A stretch of DNA of 64,000 nt from Mucilaginibacter dorajii (lineage in GTDB: Bacteria > Bacteroidota > Bacteroidia > Sphingobacteriales > Sphingobacteriaceae): NCBI RefSeq assembly GCF_024808255.1, contig NZ_JANTYS010000007.1, forward strand, positions 1 through 64,000, read 5' to 3'. The position numbers and the translations under genes were made by a program. Below are positions 24,698 to 32,428 of this stretch, one piece after another (positions within the stretch are counted from its first letter, which is position 1; each line of letters begins with the position of its first letter). The notes beneath the pieces are model-generated. The model ran no database searches, had not been told where the DNA came from, and saw only the letters and a list, made by a program, of their open reading frames with translations.

Positions 24698-25564
24698 ATG
24701 AATAGGAGTGCCACTTTTCCAAACATACAAACAGAAAAAGAAATAAAAGATTCCTTTTCCATCGGGTATGCCGAAGGGTTAAGTTTTACGCATCAACTTG
24801 TTTGCAGATTAAACTATCACCGCATCTTTTTGATTACACAAGGTGCGGGTAGCATCCAAATCGATGGTGTATTTTACCCCGTTACAGGCAACGAACTGTT
24901 TTTGTTAGCTAAGGGGCAATGTTACAAGTTTGAAGCTGGTACTGTGATCACCGGTTTTGAGCTTTGTTTTGGCGATTGCTTTTGGGATAAAACCCCGCCA
25001 AGTGCGAACAATTGCAAAGCGGTTTTATTTAACAATGCCACCGCCAACCAGCATGTATTTGTTGGCAATACTGATATGGTCGAACTTGATCTCCATTTTC
25101 GAGCTTTGCAAAACGAATTTATAAAAACCGACTATATCAATAAACCCGATGTTTTGGCGGCCTATCTGAAGATCATCATGATTAAAATAGCCAACTTAAA
25201 ATTGCTGCTAACCGATGGGCAAGAAAGTCATGATAATCAATTGTACCGGCAGTTCCTGGAATTGGTGAGTAAAAAGTACCAAAGCACACATGAGGTTAAC
25301 GAGTTTGCTACATTGCTGGGCATATCAACCAGAAAGCTTACCGATATTTGTAATAAATGCGGAGGCAACGGTGCCAAGGATATTATTAACGGACAGCTTA
25401 TTGCCGAAGCTAAACGGGCTTTGCAATTTTCAAACAAACCTGTTAAAGAGATAGCCTTTCAACTAAACTTTGCCACGCCCGATCACTTCAGTCACTTTTT
25501 CAAGAAAAACACACAGGTGTCACCTTTCCAATACCGGTCGCACTTTGCGCATATTGGCATGTGA
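24698..25564 (+). CDS. AraC family transcriptional regulator
   Basis: 288 residues. A cupin-like sensor half (GAGSIQIDGVFYPVTGNELFLL, about 50-72) is followed by the AraC DNA-binding half: ATLLGISTRKLTDICNK (first helix-turn-helix) and VKEIAFQLNFATPDHFSHFFKK (second), then VSPFQYRSHF. It is immediately upstream of the HD-domain gene on the same strand (68 bases) which has its own promoter-like box, so the regulator may control that gene. The ligand is unknown. Confidence 0.92.
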   Translation: MNRSATFPNIQTEKEIKDSFSIGYAEGLSFTHQLVCRLNYHRIFLITQGAGSIQIDGVFYPVTGNELFLLAKGQCYKFEAGTVITGFELCFGDCFWDKTPPSANNCKAVLFNNATANQHVFVGNTDMVELDLHFRALQNEFIKTDYINKPDVLAAYLKIIMIKIANLKLLLTDGQESHDNQLYRQFLELVSKKYQSTHEVNEFATLLGISTRKLTDICNKCGGNGAKDIINGQLIAEAKRALQFSNKPVKEIAFQLNFATPDHFSHFFKKNTQVSPFQYRSHFAHIGM

Positions 25565-25602
25565 TTTACTTTTTCTGACATTTTTTGACGACCGCACCCG
25601 GC

Positions 25603-25610
25603 TAATTTTG
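25603..25610 (+). promoter_or_regulatory. -7 box of the HD-domain gene
   Basis: TAATTTTG fits TAnnTTTG and lies 23 bases before the ATG. A TTG (25585-25587) stands 15 bases upstream, closer than the usual 19, as might be expected for an activator-dependent promoter. Confidence 0.5.
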
Positions 25611-25632
25611 AGCAAAATTAAATATCAAAATT

Positions 25633-26283
25633 ATGTCTGTAAATAAATTAAAATCGGTAGCCGGGATAGCCATCCCCGATAGTGCTATTGCAAGCCAGGC
25701 TACCGAGCTTTTGCTGGAGCACGGAACCGAATTCATTTATAACCACTCGTTGCGGGTGTTTTTATTTTCATCGCTTAATGGCAAACAGCGTAACCTTCAG
25801 TACGATGCCGAGCTGCTTTACGTAAGTTCTGTTTTTCACGACCTTGGCTTAACCAATCACTATAGCAGCGCCGGTTTAAGGTTTGAGGTAGATGGCGCAA
25901 ATGCCGCCCGCGACTTTTTGAAAAGCCATGGCTTACCCAAAGACCAACTGCAATTGGTTTGGGATACCATAGCACTGCACACCACCATAGGTATTGCCGA
26001 GCATAAAGAAGCCGAAGTAGCGCTGATGTACTCGGGCGTTGGTCTTGATGTAATGGGCGAAGGTTATGAAAACCTGAGCCAGGAAAACCGCGAAGAGATC
26101 ATCCACGCTTTTCCCCGAAATGATTTTAAGAAGAACATTATCCCTACCTTTTTTAGCGGCTTTGAACATAAAACCGAAACCACCTTTGGTAATATTAAAG
26201 CAGATGTTTGCGCCTTTATGATCCCCAATTTTCAGCGCAAAAACTTTTGCGACTGCATTCTGCATTCGCCGTGGAGTGAATAA
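25633..26283 (+). CDS. HD-domain hydrolase, cyanamide-hydratase-like
   Basis: 216 residues, no signal peptide. HD metal-binding residues: His38 in YNHSLRVFLFSS, His69-Asp70 in SVFHDLGLTNHY, and a later Asp in the conserved-looking RFEVDGANAARDFL. The combination resembles the cyanamide hydratase/DDI2-type branch of HD proteins, which hydrate cyanamide to urea, but plain HD phosphohydrolases cannot be excluded. It follows the AraC gene and is closed by a shared terminator with the GH16 gene. Confidence 0.82.
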   Translation: MSVNKLKSVAGIAIPDSAIASQATELLLEHGTEFIYNHSLRVFLFSSLNGKQRNLQYDAELLYVSSVFHDLGLTNHYSSAGLRFEVDGANAARDFLKSHGLPKDQLQLVWDTIALHTTIGIAEHKEAEVALMYSGVGLDVMGEGYENLSQENREEIIHAFPRNDFKKNIIPTFFSGFEHKTETTFGNIKADVCAFMIPNFQRKNFCDCILHSPWSE

Positions 26284-26291
26284 TTGCAAAT

Positions 26292-26330
26292 AAACAGAGC
26301 AGGTATGCTAATAGATACCTGCCCTGTTTT
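26292..26330. terminator. Bidirectional terminator
   Basis: AAACAG-A-GCAGGTAT (26292-26306) pairs with ATACCTGC-C-CTGTTT (26315-26329) between two convergent genes. Confidence 0.85.
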
Positions 26331-26343
26331 ATAACACAGCAAT

Positions 26344-27129
26344 TTATAAAGCGGTAAACTTAAAGCTATGGATGATAACTTCAACATTTTGTCCGTTTGA
26401 TGGGGCCGAACCACCGTACAGCCATAAATTCATGTGAACCGGCATAGATAAGGTACTGATAGATGTACCCGGCGAGTTGAATGTGGCAGTTTGGAACTGG
26501 TTGGCATCCCCATCCTGGAAACCATACAAACTTTGCAGTTTTACGCTGGTACTGGTACGTTTAAAACGATGCGTGGTATACGTGCCATTCGGTGTAGTAA
26601 ACGAAGCGGTGTATACACCCGGACTTGCTGTTACACCTGTCGCGGGCCAGATAGTGTAGTTGAGGTTATCCCAGGCGGCATTACCCCAGCGGGCAATTTC
26701 AATATCCATTTCGTCGTGCTGGTCATTACCCGAGTAGTTGTACATCCCGAGGACAATGTTTTTATCAAATGAACCAAGCGTACCTTCCACCTGCCACTGG
26801 TAAGTACCGTATCCTAAGCTTGCTGTGGTGTACACTTCGGCACATTCCCAGTGGCCGGTTGCCGAATTATAAGCTGCTTTTAAATGCATCCAGCCATTGG
26901 CATCAACCCAGGCATAGGAGCCGTTCCAGTAATTTGGCCCCGGATAGGTTTGGCCCGTTGGCGCATTGATAACCCAGGTATAGCCGCCGAAGGATAAGGT
27001 GCTGGCTACTCCTTTCTTTTTTTCAACGGCGTTTACCGCTGCCGGTGCTGCCGTACTAACGGCCGGTTTTTCTTTTGAACATCCCGCGGCAATCATTGCA
27101 GCCAATAAAACAAAGCAGATTTTTTTCAT
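26344..27129 (-). CDS. GH16 family lipoprotein (beta-glucanase-like)
   Basis: 261 residues. A lipoprotein signal (MKKICFVLLAAMIAAGCSKE, lipobox AAGC) puts it in an envelope membrane, probably exposed outside. After a short linker the GH16 beta-jelly roll has the catalytic ExDxE motif in HDEMDIEIARWG at about 145; the nucleophile and acid/base glutamates are both present. GH16 enzymes cleave beta-1,3- or beta-1,4-glucans or galactans. No SusC/D pair is nearby, so it is not part of a standard polysaccharide locus. Substrate cannot be chosen. Confidence 0.88.
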   Translation of the reverse strand: MKKICFVLLAAMIAAGCSKEKPAVSTAAPAAVNAVEKKKGVASTLSFGGYTWVINAPTGQTYPGPNYWNGSYAWVDANGWMHLKAAYNSATGHWECAEVYTTASLGYGTYQWQVEGTLGSFDKNIVLGMYNYSGNDQHDEMDIEIARWGNAAWDNLNYTIWPATGVTASPGVYTASFTTPNGTYTTHRFKRTSTSVKLQSLYGFQDGDANQFQTATFNSPGTSISTLSMPVHMNLWLYGGSAPSNGQNVEVIIHSFKFTAL

Positions 27130-27670
27130 GTTTTTAAATGATTAAGTGATTGAATTATTTATTTGTGAGCGTATTATTTCGGTTGATTTTTTAGGCATAG
27201 CAATTCCATTAACAGCCTGTTGGCTATTTTAAATTTTCACATGATGTTGTAGTTATTGGCTTATGTTATTCCCTGGCACTTAAAATTGCAGATCATAATT
27301 GGCGTTTTTTAAAAGGTAAATTATAAATCAACAATTAATATTTTATTGTTTAACTACAAGTGCAGAGAACCTTGCTTTTTTACCAATGGAATTTGAAAAT
27401 ATTTTTTTGGGGGAGGGGCGATGGAGATTTCGTCGTAAGGGACGTTATTTTAACCGTAATGGGAAGCGAAGAGGAGGAAATAAGAAAGTACTTCCATACC
27501 ACTGCAAAAAAGCAGCGGACTATTGGTATAAATCTGATTGCAGTTTTAAGGCGACACAAGAGCGCCCCGCCCGCAAAGAGAGTTAACAAAAATACATATA
27601 AGCCAAAACATGAGGAATCCGCCCAACAACAGCGGCCTCATGCACAGGCTAATAAATTAAATAGCTCGCC
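27130..27670. other. Gap without a supported gene
   Basis: AT-rich near 27130-27360. An open frame from a GTG at 27360 to 27674 is low-complexity near its end and overlaps the small minus-strand gene at 27671; it is not called. Nothing else was found. Confidence 0.4.
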
Positions 27671-27850
27671 TTAAAAGAAACAGGGGCCGTGGCTGCTCCC
27701 GATAGGGAATTTGTTAACCCTACCATGCGCATGGTCGCAATGTGAATGATCGCGGTACATTTTCGAATTACGATTGGCGTCGGGGAGTACTTCTGATTTA
27801 ATAGTTTCAGTCTTGTCAGGCTGATTAACTGGTGCGTTTTTCTTCTTCAT
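27671..27850 (-). CDS. Small His/Cys-containing protein
   Basis: 59 residues from the ATG at 27850, which has a good ribosome-binding sequence (CAGGAG) eight bases upstream, uncommon in this window. The chain is lysine-rich at the start and has a metal-binding-looking HSHCDHAHG at about 35-43 and a final SSHGPCFF. It has no signal peptide or family I recognise. The strong ribosome-binding site and the motif support a real gene, but there is no independent evidence of expression. Neighbours do not explain it. Confidence 0.5.
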   Translation of the reverse strand: MKKKNAPVNQPDKTETIKSEVLPDANRNSKMYRDHSHCDHAHGRVNKFPIGSSHGPCFF

Positions 27851-28000
27851 GACAATTTCTCCTGATTTAAGTTTGTATTACAATTGGTAGTACTAATTTA
27901 ACCATAAGCGTGCTCATTTCCAATAGGTATTTAATATTTATTTAAGATATATTTTCATTCATTTAAGGCTGGCCTGGCCCCCTCCCCATTAGCATTTTCT

Positions 28001-28048
28001 GATACTACTATCCCAAAGGATACCGCTATCCTTTGGGATAGTAGTATC
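28001..28048. promoter_or_regulatory. Perfect 21-bp inverted repeat upstream of the azoreductase
   Basis: The arms (28001-28021 and 28028-28048) are perfectly complementary; the arm starts GATACTACTATCCC and the loop is six bases (ACCGCT). It overlaps the -33 region of the promoter whose -7 box is at 28069, so it suits a repressor operator. A T-run after it (28049-28053) also allows a terminator role, but no plus-strand gene lies before it. Confidence 0.7.
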
Positions 28049-28068
28049 TTTTTCATAGCCGATATGGA

Positions 28069-28076
28069 TAGGTTTG
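28069..28076 (+). promoter_or_regulatory. -7 box of the azoreductase gene
   Basis: TAGGTTTG fits TAnnTTTG and lies 25 bases before the ATG at 28101. Confidence 0.6.
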
Positions 28077-28100
28077 CATATATCATTAAAAACAAAAAAA

Positions 28101-28697
28101 ATGAAAATATTACACCTGGTATCAAGCCCGCGCGGCGCGGCCTCATTCAGCGTTCAATTGGGGAATGCAATTGTCCAAAAATTACAAACCGCTAACCCCG
28201 GCAGTATCCTAACAACGCATAACCTTGCACAAACCCCTTTCCCACATTTAGAAGATGTGCATTTCCAGTCGTTTTTTACGCCTGCCGAAAGCCGGTCGCC
28301 AGAATTGCTTGAAGCGGTTAAACATTCAGACGCTGCCATTGCCGAACTAAAAGAAGCAGATGTGATTGTAATAGGTGTGCCTATGTACAACTTCACCATC
28401 CACTCTACCCTGCAAGCCTGGATCAACCATATTGCCCGGGCCAACGAAACCTTCAGCTACTCCGGAAATGGCCCCGAAGGCCTGGTAAAAAACAAAAAGG
28501 TTTACCTGGCTATCGCAACCGGCGGTGTGTATTCTGAAGGAGCCATGAAAGCTTACGATTTTACCGAGCCTTATTTACGCACGGTTTTAGGCTTTTTAGG
28601 GATGACGGATGTAACCACCTACCGTGTAGAAGGCTTAAAAGTGCCAACATTGCAGGATAACGCTCTCAACAAAGCGGTAGAAAGTATTGAAGTATAA
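28101..28697 (+). CDS. azoR: FMN-dependent NADH:quinone oxidoreductase / azoreductase
   Basis: 198 residues from the ATG at 28101 (MKILHLVSSPRG); a frame-extending ATG at 28074 is less likely because it overlaps the -7 box. The flavodoxin-like AzoR fold shows the FMN phosphate loop SSPRGAASFS, VPMYNFTIHSTLQAWINHIAR (about 95-115) and the ATGGVYSEG loop. AzoR enzymes reduce quinones and azo dyes by two-electron transfer and protect against electrophile stress. A long perfect palindrome upstream points to repression, often by a quinone-sensing regulator. Single gene closed by an inverted repeat. Confidence 0.92.
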   Translation: MKILHLVSSPRGAASFSVQLGNAIVQKLQTANPGSILTTHNLAQTPFPHLEDVHFQSFFTPAESRSPELLEAVKHSDAAIAELKEADVIVIGVPMYNFTIHSTLQAWINHIARANETFSYSGNGPEGLVKNKKVYLAIATGGVYSEGAMKAYDFTEPYLRTVLGFLGMTDVTTYRVEGLKVPTLQDNALNKAVESIEV

Positions 28698-28705
28698 GCC
28701 AATTA

Positions 28706-28742
28706 TTAATCTCCTTTGCCAATAGCCGGCAAGGGAGATTAA
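28706..28742. terminator. Hairpin between convergent genes
   Basis: TTAATCTCCTTTGCC (28706-28720) pairs with GGCAAGGGAGATTAA (28728-28742) around a seven-base loop. Confidence 0.75.
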
Positions 28743-28745
28743 CAT

Positions 28746-29057
28746 CTAAATAAAATATGCTTCTGTTGATGCTGCCAGTGAGAGCAGTTCCAACACTGGC
28801 TCAACTTCCAATTCGCTTGCCCAAAGTTCGGCCGCAAACTTTTTGAACGACAGCAACTCCCGCAGCAACAGGTGGGCTTCCTCATTTTCAAACTGATCAA
28901 AGTGCATAAAGGTTTTGCCATCGGCCAGCAGCCAGGCGCCGTACTTAATGCCCGAATGGTTCAACTGTTTCAATTCATTTACTACCCCGGCAATGTTGGC
29001 CTGGTTGGTGGTGGCGTATTCTGGCTTGGTGGTATAGTGTACGCGTACTACTTTCAT
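28746..29057 (-). CDS. Small dimeric alpha-beta barrel-like protein
   Basis: 103 residues, no signal peptide. The strand-helix-strand pattern (MKVVRVHYTTKPEYATTNQA, IKYGAWLLADGKTFMHF, then KFAAELWASELEVEPVLELL) fits a ferredoxin-like dimeric alpha/beta barrel, as in ABM or DUF1330-like proteins. I cannot name the family with certainty. It is a single gene facing the azoreductase gene. Some members of such folds are oxygenases acting on quinones, which would suit the neighbour, but this is inference. Confidence 0.72.
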   Translation of the reverse strand: MKVVRVHYTTKPEYATTNQANIAGVVNELKQLNHSGIKYGAWLLADGKTFMHFDQFENEEAHLLLRELLSFKKFAAELWASELEVEPVLELLSLAASTEAYFI

Positions 29058-29194
29058 GGAAACAAATTTTAATAAAGATAATCATCCAACAATTAATTTC
29101 CAGATCATACCTTTTCAAACACCATTCTATTTTCAAAATGACATTCAAACCAAACTTTTACCTTAAAACCCAACCCTCGCAAGTCAATTAAACT

Positions 29195-29224
29195 TTGGCA
29201 AAACCAAAAAAACAGCTACTTTTG
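29195..29224 (+). promoter_or_regulatory. Consensus Bacteroidota promoter of the leucine-dehydrogenase-like gene
   Basis: TTG at 29195-29197 within CTTTGG, 19 bases, then TACTTTTG at 29217-29224. This is the standard TTG-N19-TAnnTTTG arrangement, 30 bases before the ATG at 29255. Confidence 0.8.
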
Positions 29225-29254
29225 TGCCGCCTTAAAACATTTACTGCGTAGCTA

Positions 29255-30340
29255 ATGTCCGATCAACCATCAATGCAATCTATATTCAGTCAACTCGATA
29301 CTTTCGGGCACAAAAAAGTGGTGTATTGCAGCGATCCGGAAACCAATCTGAAAGCCATTATTGCCATTCATGATACTACGTTAGGTCCTGCTTTTGGCAG
29401 TACCCGCATGTGGAGCTATAAAACCGAGGCCGATGCTTTGAATGACGTGCTACGTCTTTCAAAAAGCATGACCTACAAGTGCGCCATTGCAGGCCTTAAT
29501 ATGGGTGGCGGCTACTCAGTGATCATCGGCGATTCGCGCAGGGATAAAACCGAAGCGCTTTTACGCAAATTCGGTCGTTTCATTAAAAATCTTAACGGCG
29601 AGTTCATTACGTCAGAAGATGTTGGTACCAATCCGCGCGATATGGAATATATCCGCATGGAAACCGAGCACGTTACCGGCATCCCTGAAACACTTGGTGG
29701 CAGTGGCGATCCTTCACCTGTTGCAGCAAAAGGTGTTTTTATGGGGATAAAAGCCTGCGTTAAAGAACAGTTTGGCAGTGATACGCTTACCGGTCGTTCG
29801 GTAATTGTTCAGGGTGTGGGTCACGTTGGCGAGCACCTGGTACGCCTGCTTCGCGATGAAAATGTGAAGGTGTATGTAAGCGATATCCAGGAAGACCGGA
29901 TTGGCCAGATAGCCAAAAAATACGGTGCCGAAGCGGTATCAAACAACAGCATCTTTGATATCGATGCTGATATTTACGCCCCATGTGCGTTAGGCGGCAC
30001 GGTTAATACCCAAACCATCAATAAATTAAAATGCAGCATTATTGCAGGTTCGGCCAATAACCAGTTATTGAACGAAGCCGAACACGGCACCATGCTATTA
30101 GATAAAGGCATTTTGTTTGCCCCCGACTATGTAATTAACGCGGGCGGCATCATCAATTGCTATTCGGAACTGAAGGGTTTCAGCAAAAAACGGACTATCC
30201 AGCTTACCGAAAATATTTACGACGTTACACGCAATATTTTAAAACTTTCTAAGCTCGAAAACATTTCTACTACCGAGGCGGCCAACAAAATTGCCGAGAA
30301 ACGGATAGCAGATATAAAAAAAGTAAAATCATCATATTAA
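29255..30340 (+). CDS. Glu/Leu/Phe/Val dehydrogenase family protein with altered catalytic site
   Basis: 361 residues, full length for leucine dehydrogenase. Lys75 in MTYKCAIAGLN, which binds the substrate carboxylate, is kept. The catalytic lysine of GGGK is replaced: the sequence reads NMGGGYSVIIGD, Tyr87. The preceding GPALGGTRM motif also reads GPAFGSTRM. The Rossmann domain is intact (VQGVGHVGEHL, then DIQEDRIGQIAKKYGA), as are the late AGSANNQL and YVINAGGIINCY. NAD binding is therefore likely but oxidative deamination doubtful. It is followed by nusB after 54 bases. Confidence 0.85.
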   Translation: MSDQPSMQSIFSQLDTFGHKKVVYCSDPETNLKAIIAIHDTTLGPAFGSTRMWSYKTEADALNDVLRLSKSMTYKCAIAGLNMGGGYSVIIGDSRRDKTEALLRKFGRFIKNLNGEFITSEDVGTNPRDMEYIRMETEHVTGIPETLGGSGDPSPVAAKGVFMGIKACVKEQFGSDTLTGRSVIVQGVGHVGEHLVRLLRDENVKVYVSDIQEDRIGQIAKKYGAEAVSNNSIFDIDADIYAPCALGGTVNTQTINKLKCSIIAGSANNQLLNEAEHGTMLLDKGILFAPDYVINAGGIINCYSELKGFSKKRTIQLTENIYDVTRNILKLSKLENISTTEAANKIAEKRIADIKKVKSSY

Positions 30341-30394
30341 TTATTATAAATTAACCGTTTGCTATTTTATTAGCAAATCAAATCGTTCTTACAC

Positions 30395-31342
30395 ATGTTA
30401 AACAGAAGGCACCTACGGGTAAAAGTATTACAGGCATTGTATGCGTTCCATCAATCGGACACCAGAGAGATCAAACAGCACGAAAAAAACATGCTGGGCA
30501 GTATTGACGAGGTTTTTGAAATGTACATATGGATGTTGTCGCTGATTTCTGAAGTGGTTAGTTTTGCCGAAAACGACGCCGCCGAAAGAGCCAACAAACA
30601 TTTACCCACCGCCGATGACCTTAATGCCAACCTTAAAATTATCGGCAACAGGTTTATCCTTTCCTTAAATGATAACAGGGACTATCTTATCGCTTTAAAA
30701 AAGTATAAGGTTGACTGGGGCTTTGAGCCCGAGTTGGCAAAAACTTTGTTCACCACGCTTAAAAACTCACCTGAATATGCCGAGTACCTGGCTAAAACAG
30801 GCGATACTATCCAAACGGATAAAGACATCATTAAATTTATTTTCAAAAAAGTAATACTGAAATCATCATTAGCCGAACAGGTTTTTGAAGACAAGTTTAT
30901 TTTTTGGCCGGTAGATAGAGATGTATTGCAGGCTTTGATTGCCAAAACATTCAAAAACTTTTCGAGCGAGGATTACAAACAAAACCACCTGGCCGAAATT
31001 ACCGGCAACTGGGTAGAAGACCGCGAGTTTGTGGTTGATCTTTTTGAAAAAAGCATCCGTTTTGATACACCTTACCAGGAACTGATAGCAGCCAAAACCA
31101 CCAACTGGGAACCAGATCGTATTGCGATGATGGATACCCTGCTAATGAAAATGGCTATTACCGAGTTTGTTAACTTCACCTCTATCCCGGTAAAGGTTAC
31201 TATTAACGAGTATTTAGAAATTTCAAAGGAGTTTAGCACACCTAAGAGTAATTCATTTATAAACGGTATCTTAGACAAGATTTTGATTGACCTTAGGACC
31301 GAAAACAAAGTCAAAAAAATAGGCAGGGGATTAATAGAATAA
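30395..31342 (+). CDS. nusB: Transcription antitermination factor NusB (long form)
   Basis: 315 residues, about twice the E. coli length, as is typical in Bacteroidota. The NusB fold is in the C-terminal half (TNWEPDRIAMMDTLLMKMAITEF and VTINEYLEISKEFSTPKSNS); the N-terminal start MLNRRHLRVKVLQALYAFHQ preserves the RNA-binding first helix. An inserted helical region of about 140 residues lies between. NusB with NusE binds boxA RNA and prevents termination in rRNA operons. It heads a run of conserved housekeeping genes and lies 20 bases before the DUF1573 gene. Confidence 0.93.
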   Translation: MLNRRHLRVKVLQALYAFHQSDTREIKQHEKNMLGSIDEVFEMYIWMLSLISEVVSFAENDAAERANKHLPTADDLNANLKIIGNRFILSLNDNRDYLIALKKYKVDWGFEPELAKTLFTTLKNSPEYAEYLAKTGDTIQTDKDIIKFIFKKVILKSSLAEQVFEDKFIFWPVDRDVLQALIAKTFKNFSSEDYKQNHLAEITGNWVEDREFVVDLFEKSIRFDTPYQELIAAKTTNWEPDRIAMMDTLLMKMAITEFVNFTSIPVKVTINEYLEISKEFSTPKSNSFINGILDKILIDLRTENKVKKIGRGLIE

Positions 31343-31362
31343 CCATTATAGCGCTTTCAAAA

Positions 31363-31830
31363 ATGAAGAAACTGTTTTTAAGCTTAGTAACCGCAGGTTT
31401 GTTATTATCGGCCTGTAATCAATCAAAAACTGGCAGCACAACCGCAGCAGATAGCACTGCCACACCAGCAACGGCCGGCGCATCAACACCGGCAGCAACT
31501 GTAGATACTGCTGCCGCGCCAAAAATGACGTTTGAAAAAGAAAGCCATGATTTTGGCAAGATCAAGCAAGGCGATAAGGTTAATTACGATTTTAAATTCA
31601 CCAACACAGGTAAATCGCCGCTCATCATCAGCGAAGCACATGCTACCTGTGGCTGTACCATACCCGAGTGGCCTAAAGCTCCTGTTAAACCAGGCGAAAG
31701 CGGCGTGATCAAGGTTACTTTTAACAGCGCCGGTAAAACCGGTTTACAGGATAAACAAATTACCTGTACCGCCAATACCGTACCTGCGCAAACCATGGTA
31801 CACCTTATTGGCGAAGTTTTAACTAAATAA
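31363..31830 (+). CDS. DUF1573 domain lipoprotein
   Basis: 155 residues. The lipobox LLLSAC at about 13-18 marks a lipoprotein; an Ala/Thr-rich linker (about 20-55) follows, then one DUF1573 immunoglobulin-like domain: FEKESHDFGKIKQGDKVNYDFKFTNTG with the recurring HATCGCTIPEWP and PVKPGESGVIKVTFNS. The family is very common in Bacteroidota; its role is unknown, possibly envelope binding or adhesion. Its position between nusB and yajC is commonly conserved in the phylum. Confidence 0.9.
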   Translation: MKKLFLSLVTAGLLLSACNQSKTGSTTAADSTATPATAGASTPAATVDTAAAPKMTFEKESHDFGKIKQGDKVNYDFKFTNTGKSPLIISEAHATCGCTIPEWPKAPVKPGESGVIKVTFNSAGKTGLQDKQITCTANTVPAQTMVHLIGEVLTK

Positions 31831-31844
31831 TTTTAATTTAAACA

Positions 31845-32168
31845 ATGATAGCAACTATTTTTTTACAGGCCGCTGCCGGTTCACAAGGTTATGGCATGTT
31901 GATACCAATGGTATTAATTATCGTGGTATTTTATTTTTTCATGATCCGCCCACAGGTTAAAAAGCAAAAAGATCAAAAGAAATATGTAGATGAACTTAAA
32001 AAAGGCGACAGGGTTGTTACCACCGCCGGCATCCACGGCCGTATCATCGACATCAACGAAGCTACTTTTTTAGTTGAAGTTGATAACGGTAAGATCCGTT
32101 TCGATAAATCGGCAATTTCATTAGATGCTTCAAAAGCATTGAATACACCGGCTGTTGTGAAAGCTTAA
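31845..32168 (+). CDS. yajC: Preprotein translocase accessory subunit YajC
   Basis: 107 residues. A single N-terminal membrane helix (MLIPMVLIIVVFYFFMIRP) is followed by the conserved QVKKQKDQKKYVDELKKGDRV and the GIHGRIIDINEATFLVEV domain. YajC joins SecD, SecF and YidC at the Sec translocon; it is not essential in E. coli. It starts 15 bases after the DUF1573 stop and is followed by a terminator near 32267, so it ends this operon. Confidence 0.96.
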   Translation: MIATIFLQAAAGSQGYGMLIPMVLIIVVFYFFMIRPQVKKQKDQKKYVDELKKGDRVVTTAGIHGRIIDINEATFLVEVDNGKIRFDKSAISLDASKALNTPAVVKA

Positions 32169-32176
32169 GCTTTCAC

Positions 32177-32420
32177 GAGCAAAGATTTTTGGATTAAAGA
32201 ACAAGGATCTTTTAGCGACTAAAGATTTTTAGATTAAAGAATAAGGATCTAAATATTAAGAGAATCAAAAGGCGAAAGATGATTGGTAATTTTACCTTTA
32301 ACCTTTCGCCTTTTTAACGAGCAAAGATTTTTGGATTAAAGAACAAAGATCAAAAAGTCCTTACTCCAAAAATCCTTTATCTAAGAAAGTCCTTATTCCT
32401 TGCTCCAAAAATCCTTTATC
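32177..32420. repeat. Phrase repeats between yajC and the YbbR gene
   Basis: The phrase GCAAAGATTTTTGGATTAAAG recurs, with changes, near 32180, 32218 and 32320, and its near reverse (CCAAAAATCCTTTAT) near 32370 and 32405. The group is direct and inverted at once, and contains the terminator at 32267. It codes for nothing. Confidence 0.65.
32267..32315 (+). terminator. Terminator of the nusB-yajC operon
   Basis: AAAAGGCGAAAG (32267-32278) pairs with CTTTCGCCTTTT (32303-32314) with a 24-base loop, then a T. Confidence 0.75.
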
Positions 32421-32428
32421 CCAAAGAT

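Noticed and set aside
27360..27674. 104-codon plus-strand frame from a GTG
   Set aside because: Low-complexity C-terminus, no ribosome-binding site, overlap with the better-supported small minus-strand gene, no family likeness.
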